Shown in pieces: positions 4,419-8,342 of a DNA stretch of 8,342 nucleotides; positions within the stretch are counted from its first letter, which is position 1; every line of letters begins with the position of its first letter. A program made the translations under genes and the position numbers. This DNA is from Candidatus Portnoyibacteriota bacterium (GTDB lineage: Bacteria; Patescibacteriota; Minisyncoccia; RBG-13-40-8-A; JAUWHN01): NCBI GenBank assembly GCA_030605865.1, contig JAUWHN010000022.1:1-8342 (forward strand). Reading direction: 5' to 3'. The notes under the pieces are model-generated. The model did not search any database and was not told the DNA's origin. It saw only the letters and a program-made list of their open reading frames with translations.

Positions 4419-5771
4419 ATGAAATCATTTCATCTTTACAATCCAGATATTGATTTAAAGAAGCTTAAGAAAGCTAATCCCCTAAGAATTTTTAGGGTTT
4501 TCCAAATATTCAAAAAACCCATTGTGTGGGGCTTTGCTGTTTTTCTAATAGCCGGTTTAATTTCCGGAACCTTTGCTTCTATTTTTATAGCCCCGTATGT
4601 TCAGGAAAAACTGGGTTTAGGAGAGGAAGAATCCGCCAAAGGCGGAAAAGTTGAAGAACAGCCGGATATATTTTTAGAACCAGCCCTGCTGCCCGTAGCC
4701 GAAGAGAAAGAAGATACGGCTGAGAAAAAACTTATGAGCATAGCTGATATTGCAGAGCTCGTTTCTCCGGCAGTGGTCAGTGTTATTGTTAGTAAATATG
4801 TGCCGGTGGTTGAGGAGTATTATTATAACCCCTTTGAAGAATTTGAGCAGTTCTATGGCCAGCCTTTTGGTTTTCAAATTCCCCAATATCGGGAAAAAGG
4901 CAGAGAATTACAGGAAGTCGGCGGCGGGACCGGTTTTATTATTAGTTCCGATGGTTTGATTATTACCAACAAACATGTAGTTTATGATGAGGATGCCGAA
5001 TATACGGTTTTAACTAATGACGGAAAAAAATATCCTGCTCCGGTTTTGGCTCGGGATCCGATTCAGGATATTGCTATTTTAGATATATCAGCTATTGGGC
5101 TGCCAATCGTTAAGTTGGGAAATTCTGATGAATTACGGATTGGCCAGACAGTGATTGCTATTGGAAATGCCTTAGGAGAGTTTCGGAATACGGTTAGCGT
5201 GGGAGTGATTTCCGGTTTAGCTCGTTCAGTTACTGCCAGTGGCCGAGGAATGACCGAGCAGCTTGAGGAAGTGATTCAGACCGATGCGGCAATTAATCAA
5301 GGAAATTCCGGGGGACCGCTTTTAAATCTTTACGGGGAGGTAATTGGGGTTAATACGGCAATGGCCATGGGTGCCGAGAATATTGGTTTTGCTATTCCAG
5401 TAAATAAAGTTAAAAAAGACATTTCCGATATTAAAACTAAGGGAAAAATTTCTTATCCTTTCTTAGGGGTTCGTTATATTTTGATTAATAAAACCTTACA
5501 GGAGAAAAATAATTTACCGATTGATTACGGAGTTTTAGTTATTCGAGGCAATGAGCCGGGAGATTTAGCCGTAATGCCGGGTAGTGCGGCAGATAAAGCC
5601 GGAATCGTTGAAAATGATATTATCTTGGAGATAGATGGAGTAAAAATAAATCAAAAAAATACTTTAGCCAAGTTAGTTTTAAAACACAGTGTTGGCGATA
5701 AGATAATTTTAAAAATCTTTCATCGGGGAGAAGAAAAGATAATTGAAGCAACACTTGGTGAATGGGAGTAA
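4419..5771 (+). CDS. htrA: HtrA/DegP-family membrane-anchored serine protease with one PDZ domain
   Basis: The product has 450 residues. The cytoplasmic N-terminus is followed by a transmembrane anchor at about 34-57 (VWGFAVFLIAGLISG) and an acidic linker. The trypsin-like domain covers about 105-335 with the full triad: H186 in TNKHVV, D217 in DPIQDIAILD and S297 in GNSGGP. A Tyr/Phe-rich loop (133-156) corresponds to the LA regulatory loop. One PDZ domain follows (about 345-445; GSAADKAGIVENDIILEIDG). The family degrades or refolds damaged exported proteins outside the membrane. It starts one base after the pseudopilin stop, with a weak AGAGG 12 bases upstream, so it probably belongs to the pilus operon. 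A TCCGCC-AAA-GGCGGA mini-palindrome (4632-4646) encodes SAKGG in the linker. The stop TAA touches the CIRCE element. Confidence 0.95.
   Translation: MKSFHLYNPDIDLKKLKKANPLRIFRVFQIFKKPIVWGFAVFLIAGLISGTFASIFIAPYVQEKLGLGEEESAKGGKVEEQPDIFLEPALLPVAEEKEDTAEKKLMSIADIAELVSPAVVSVIVSKYVPVVEEYYYNPFEEFEQFYGQPFGFQIPQYREKGRELQEVGGGTGFIISSDGLIITNKHVVYDEDAEYTVLTNDGKKYPAPVLARDPIQDIAILDISAIGLPIVKLGNSDELRIGQTVIAIGNALGEFRNTVSVGVISGLARSVTASGRGMTEQLEEVIQTDAAINQGNSGGPLLNLYGEVIGVNTAMAMGAENIGFAIPVNKVKKDISDIKTKGKISYPFLGVRYILINKTLQEKNNLPIDYGVLVIRGNEPGDLAVMPGSAADKAGIVENDIILEIDGVKINQKNTLAKLVLKHSVGDKIILKIFHRGEEKIIEATLGEWE
4632..4646. repeat. 15-nt triloop mini-palindrome inside htrA
   Basis: TCCGCC, loop AAA, GGCGGA is a perfect 6-bp GC-rich stem in AT-rich coding DNA. 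It is read in frame as SAKGG in the unstructured linker after the transmembrane segment, where a small insertion would be tolerated. I have the impression that such elements are common in CPR genomes; this is memory, not a search. Confidence 0.6.
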
Positions 5772-5772
5772 A

Positions 5773-5799
5773 TTAGCACTCTTGACAAGAGAGTGCTAA
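5773..5799. promoter_or_regulatory. CIRCE operator (HrcA binding site) of clpB
   Basis: TTAGCACTC at 5773-5781, nine spacer bases, and GAGTGCTAA at 5791-5799 match the CIRCE consensus exactly. The symmetry extends to 12-bp arms (AATTAGCACTCT against AGAGTGCTAATT, 5771-5801 overall). CIRCE is bound by the repressor HrcA, which is released after heat shock. Here it lies 20 bases before the clpB start and 1 base after the htrA stop. It implies that the genome encodes HrcA. Confidence 0.97.
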
Positions 5800-5811
5800 T
5801 TGGTGTAGAAT
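5782..5811 (+). promoter_or_regulatory. Sigma-70-type promoter of clpB embedded in CIRCE
   Basis: A perfect -35 box TTGACA (5782-5787) fills the first six bases of the CIRCE spacer. TAGAAT (5806-5811) is a good -10 box 18 bases later. HrcA bound to CIRCE would cover the -35 box directly. Transcription would start near 5818, leaving a leader of about 2 bases before ATG 5820, or 8 before ATG 5826. Confidence 0.85.
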
Positions 5812-5819
5812 GGAAGAGT

Positions 5820-8342
5820 ATGAGAATGGACAAATTCACAACTAAAGCCCAGGAGGCGCTTCAACGAGCTCAGGAAATTTCTTCCGGGGCTGGCCAGCAG
5901 CAGGTTGATGCCCTTCATTTACTAAAAGCTCTTTTAATCCAAGAGGAGTCTTTGGTTGTGGGTATTTTTAAAAAATTAAATGTTGATATTGTTTCTTTGG
6001 ATAAAAAATTAGATATTGCTACCAAGAGCCTGCCAACCGTAACTATTTCTATGGGCGGTATTGCCCAGGTTTTTTTAACCCAGAATTTGGGTCGGGTTCT
6101 GGAGCAGTCAATTAAAGAAGCCATAAAATTAAAAGATGAGTTTGTTTCCACCGAACATTTTTTGCTTGGAATGTTAACTGCCCCAACTAAAATCAAACAA
6201 ATTTTAAACGAAGAAAAAGTTGATTATTATAATGTTTTAAAAATCCTGGCTGAACTTCGGGGCGGACAGCAGGTTACTGACCCTGAACCGGAATCAAAAT
6301 ATCAGGTTTTAGAAAAATATGCCCGTAATCTTACCAAGTTAGCCAGAGAAGAAAAATTAGACCCGGTAATTGGCCGGGATGATGAAATCAGGCGGGTAAT
6401 GCAGGTTTTAAGCCGCCGGACGAAAAATAACCCGGTTCTTATTGGTGAGGCCGGGGTCGGGAAAACTGCTATTGTTGAAGGGCTTGCCCAAAGAATTGTT
6501 GACGGTGATGTGCCGGAAAGCATAAAAGACAAAGAAATTATTGGTTTGGATTTGGGCGGCCTGGTAGCCGGCACAAAATTCAGAGGTGAATTTGAAGACA
6601 GGCTTAAGGCAGTTTTAAGAGAAATTTCCCGAGCTGGCGGCAAGATTATTCTTTTTATTGATGAGCTTCATACTTTGGTTGGCGCTGGCGCAGCTGAAGG
6701 AGCAATTGATGCTTCTAATATGTTAAAGCCGGCTTTGGCCAGAGGTGAACTTCGGGCAATTGGCGCCACTACCTTAAAAGAATACCAAAAATACGTAGAA
6801 AGAGACCCGGCTCTGGAAAGGCGCTTTCAGCCGGTTTTTGTTACTGAACCGAGCATTGAAGATACAATCGCTATTTTGCGGGGAATTAAAGAAAAATATG
6901 AAGTCCATCATGGGGTTCGGATTACTGACCCGGCTTTGGTGGCAGCTGCTAATTTATCAGCCCGCTATATAACTGACCGATTTTTGCCCGATAAAGCGGT
7001 TGACTTAATGGATGAGGCCGCCTCAGCCCTGCGGATGGAGATAGACAGCATGCCTGCAGAATTGGACCAGATGAAGAGGACAGGAATAAAATTAGAAATT
7101 GAAGCCAAGGCCCTTAAAAAAGAAAAAGATCCGGAGTCAAAAGGGCGGTTCAAAGTTATTAAAAAAGAAATTGCTGAATTAGCTGAAAAAAGCAAAGAGC
7201 TGGAAGTCCAATGGAAAACCGAGAAAGATATTATTTCTAAAATCAGAGAATCCCAAAAAGAAATTGATTCTTCAAAACAAAAGGCCGACATTGCTGAAAG
7301 AAAAGGCGAATTGCAAAAAGTGGCCGAGTTTCGCTACGGCAAAATCCCTGGATTAGAAAAAGAAATTAAAGTCCAGCAAAAGAAATTAACCCAAATCCAG
7401 AAAAAGCGCCAGATTTTAAAAGAAGAAGTTACTGAAGAAGACGTTGCCGGAGTGGTTTCCCGCTGGACCGGTATTCCGGTTGCAAAAATGCTTCAGGAGG
7501 AGACTGTTAAACTTAGCAAAATGGAGAGCATTCTTAGCAAGCGGGTTATTGGCCAGGAGGAGGCAATTTCAGTGGTTTCTAATGCTATCCGAAGAAGTAG
7601 GACCGGTATTGCTGAAGAAGACAAACCAATTGGTTCGTTTATTTTTATGGGGCCAACCGGAGTTGGTAAAACAGAGTTGGCTTTGGCTTTGGCTGAATTT
7701 ATGTTTGGAGATGAAAATGCCATTATTCGTCTTGATATGTCTGAATATATGGAGAAGCATGCTGTATCTAAAATGATTGGTTCGCCTCCCGGCTACGTTG
7801 GCTATGAAGAAGGAGGGCAGCTTACGGAAATGGTTCGGCGCCGGCCTTACAGTATTATTCTGTTGGATGAAATTGAAAAAGCCCATCCCGAAGTATTTAA
7901 TATCCTGCTTCAGATTTTTGACAGGGGCCGTTTAACCGATGCCAAGGGACGGATGGTTAGTTTTAAAAATTCAATTGTTGTTATGACTTCTAATATTGGC
8001 AGCGAGCATTTGCAGAAAATGGCTGAATTTGGTTTTGCTAAAACTATTGAAGCTAAAAAACGGGTAGAGACTCAAAAAGACAAGGTTATAGATGCTTTAA
8101 AAGACCACTTTAAGCCCGAATTTCTTAATCGGCTGGATGAGGTTGTTGTGTTTAATGGTTTGGGTCCAAAAGAAGTAGAGAGCATTGTTGATTTACAGCT
8201 TGAGCTGGTAGCAAAGCGGCTGGAAGCTCAAAAAATTAAAATTATAGTTTCTGCTCCTGCCAAGAAAATTTTGGCCCAGAGGGGATTTGACCCTCAATTC
8301 GGAGCCCGACCCCTGAAACGGACTATCCAGCAATTAATTTTA
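5820..8342 (+). CDS. clpB: ClpB disaggregase (3' end outside window)
   Basis: The frame is open for 841 codons to the window edge. ClpB is a cytoplasmic hexameric AAA+ chaperone that pulls proteins out of aggregates together with DnaK. The domains in order are: an N-domain (about 1-150, FTTKAQEAL); NBD1 with Walker A GEAGVGKT (209-216), Walker B IILFIDE (276-282) and Arg fingers R334/R335; a full coiled-coil M-domain (about 405-525), which separates ClpB from ClpA and ClpC; and NBD2 with Walker A GPTGVGKT (611-618), pore loop GYVGY (658-662), Walker B DE at 683-684, Arg finger R771 and sensor-2 GARPLKR (828-834). Compared with E. coli ClpB (857 residues), roughly 15-25 residues are missing at the end. 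MRMDKFTTK aligns with E. coli MRLDRLTNK, supporting ATG 5820; GGAAGAG (5812-5818) would instead suit ATG 5826. No frameshift is seen. Confidence 0.98.
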   Translation, partial: MRMDKFTTKAQEALQRAQEISSGAGQQQVDALHLLKALLIQEESLVVGIFKKLNVDIVSLDKKLDIATKSLPTVTISMGGIAQVFLTQNLGRVLEQSIKEAIKLKDEFVSTEHFLLGMLTAPTKIKQILNEEKVDYYNVLKILAELRGGQQVTDPEPESKYQVLEKYARNLTKLAREEKLDPVIGRDDEIRRVMQVLSRRTKNNPVLIGEAGVGKTAIVEGLAQRIVDGDVPESIKDKEIIGLDLGGLVAGTKFRGEFEDRLKAVLREISRAGGKIILFIDELHTLVGAGAAEGAIDASNMLKPALARGELRAIGATTLKEYQKYVERDPALERRFQPVFVTEPSIEDTIAILRGIKEKYEVHHGVRITDPALVAAANLSARYITDRFLPDKAVDLMDEAASALRMEIDSMPAELDQMKRTGIKLEIEAKALKKEKDPESKGRFKVIKKEIAELAEKSKELEVQWKTEKDIISKIRESQKEIDSSKQKADIAERKGELQKVAEFRYGKIPGLEKEIKVQQKKLTQIQKKRQILKEEVTEEDVAGVVSRWTGIPVAKMLQEETVKLSKMESILSKRVIGQEEAISVVSNAIRRSRTGIAEEDKPIGSFIFMGPTGVGKTELALALAEFMFGDENAIIRLDMSEYMEKHAVSKMIGSPPGYVGYEEGGQLTEMVRRRPYSIILLDEIEKAHPEVFNILLQIFDRGRLTDAKGRMVSFKNSIVVMTSNIGSEHLQKMAEFGFAKTIEAKKRVETQKDKVIDALKDHFKPEFLNRLDEVVVFNGLGPKEVESIVDLQLELVAKRLEAQKIKIIVSAPAKKILAQRGFDPQFGARPLKRTIQQLIL

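Noticed and set aside
5771..5801. The 12-bp CIRCE inverted repeat as an intrinsic terminator for htrA
   Set aside because: No T-tract follows the stem, and the exact CIRCE consensus with an embedded promoter explains it better. Some attenuation of readthrough cannot be excluded.
7444..7776. Plus-strand open frame inside clpB, and a similar one at 4750-4959 inside htrA
   Set aside because: Both are out-of-frame shadows of conserved domains (ClpB NBD2 and the HtrA protease domain).

Overview
The window reads as accessory but functionally coherent DNA from a Candidate Phyla Radiation bacterium, most likely of the Parcubacteria/Patescibacteria type. This is inferred from several things together: AT-rich coding DNA, small single-cleavage pilins with the 'AR-x-x-AKN-x-AIKAAL' helix, a minor pseudopilin carrying 'AQEGLEVVRNIRDNNW', a compact membrane-anchored HtrA, one-strand gene packing with 1-14 nt overlaps, weak Shine-Dalgarno signals and many tiny palindromes. 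pilD ends in TGA and no gene needs TGA read as an amino acid, so the standard bacterial code fits and the UGA=Gly lineages (Gracilibacteria/SR1) are unlikely.

All genes are on the + strand. Positions 1-1456 hold three paralogous type IV pilins (the first cut by the window edge). Each has six cysteines in its C-terminal domain. They are separated by repeat-rich gaps at 361-491 and 909-1012. Next come a prepilin peptidase (1488-2267) and four minor pseudopilins in the order H-I-J-K (2264-4417), which resembles the tip-initiation complex of type II secretion and type IV pilus systems. An HtrA-family serine protease (4419-5771) starts one base after the last pseudopilin. From pilD to htrA the genes overlap or lie at most 9 bases apart, so they are probably co-transcribed. 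PilD would process all seven pilins, the HIJK set would prime assembly, and HtrA could do quality control outside the membrane. No assembly ATPase or PilC-like platform protein is visible here; they would have to lie elsewhere.

At 5771-5801 a perfect CIRCE operator (the HrcA binding site) lies between htrA and clpB. A consensus TTGACA -35 box fills the CIRCE spacer, and the predicted transcription start is only a few bases before the clpB start codon, which suggests a nearly leaderless heat-shock mRNA. clpB runs off the right edge, about 15-25 residues short of its expected end.

The most unusual non-coding structure is in front of the third pilin: a 79-nt imperfect palindrome built on a 22-bp periodic repeat, followed directly by a 17-nt hairpin that includes the pilin start codon.
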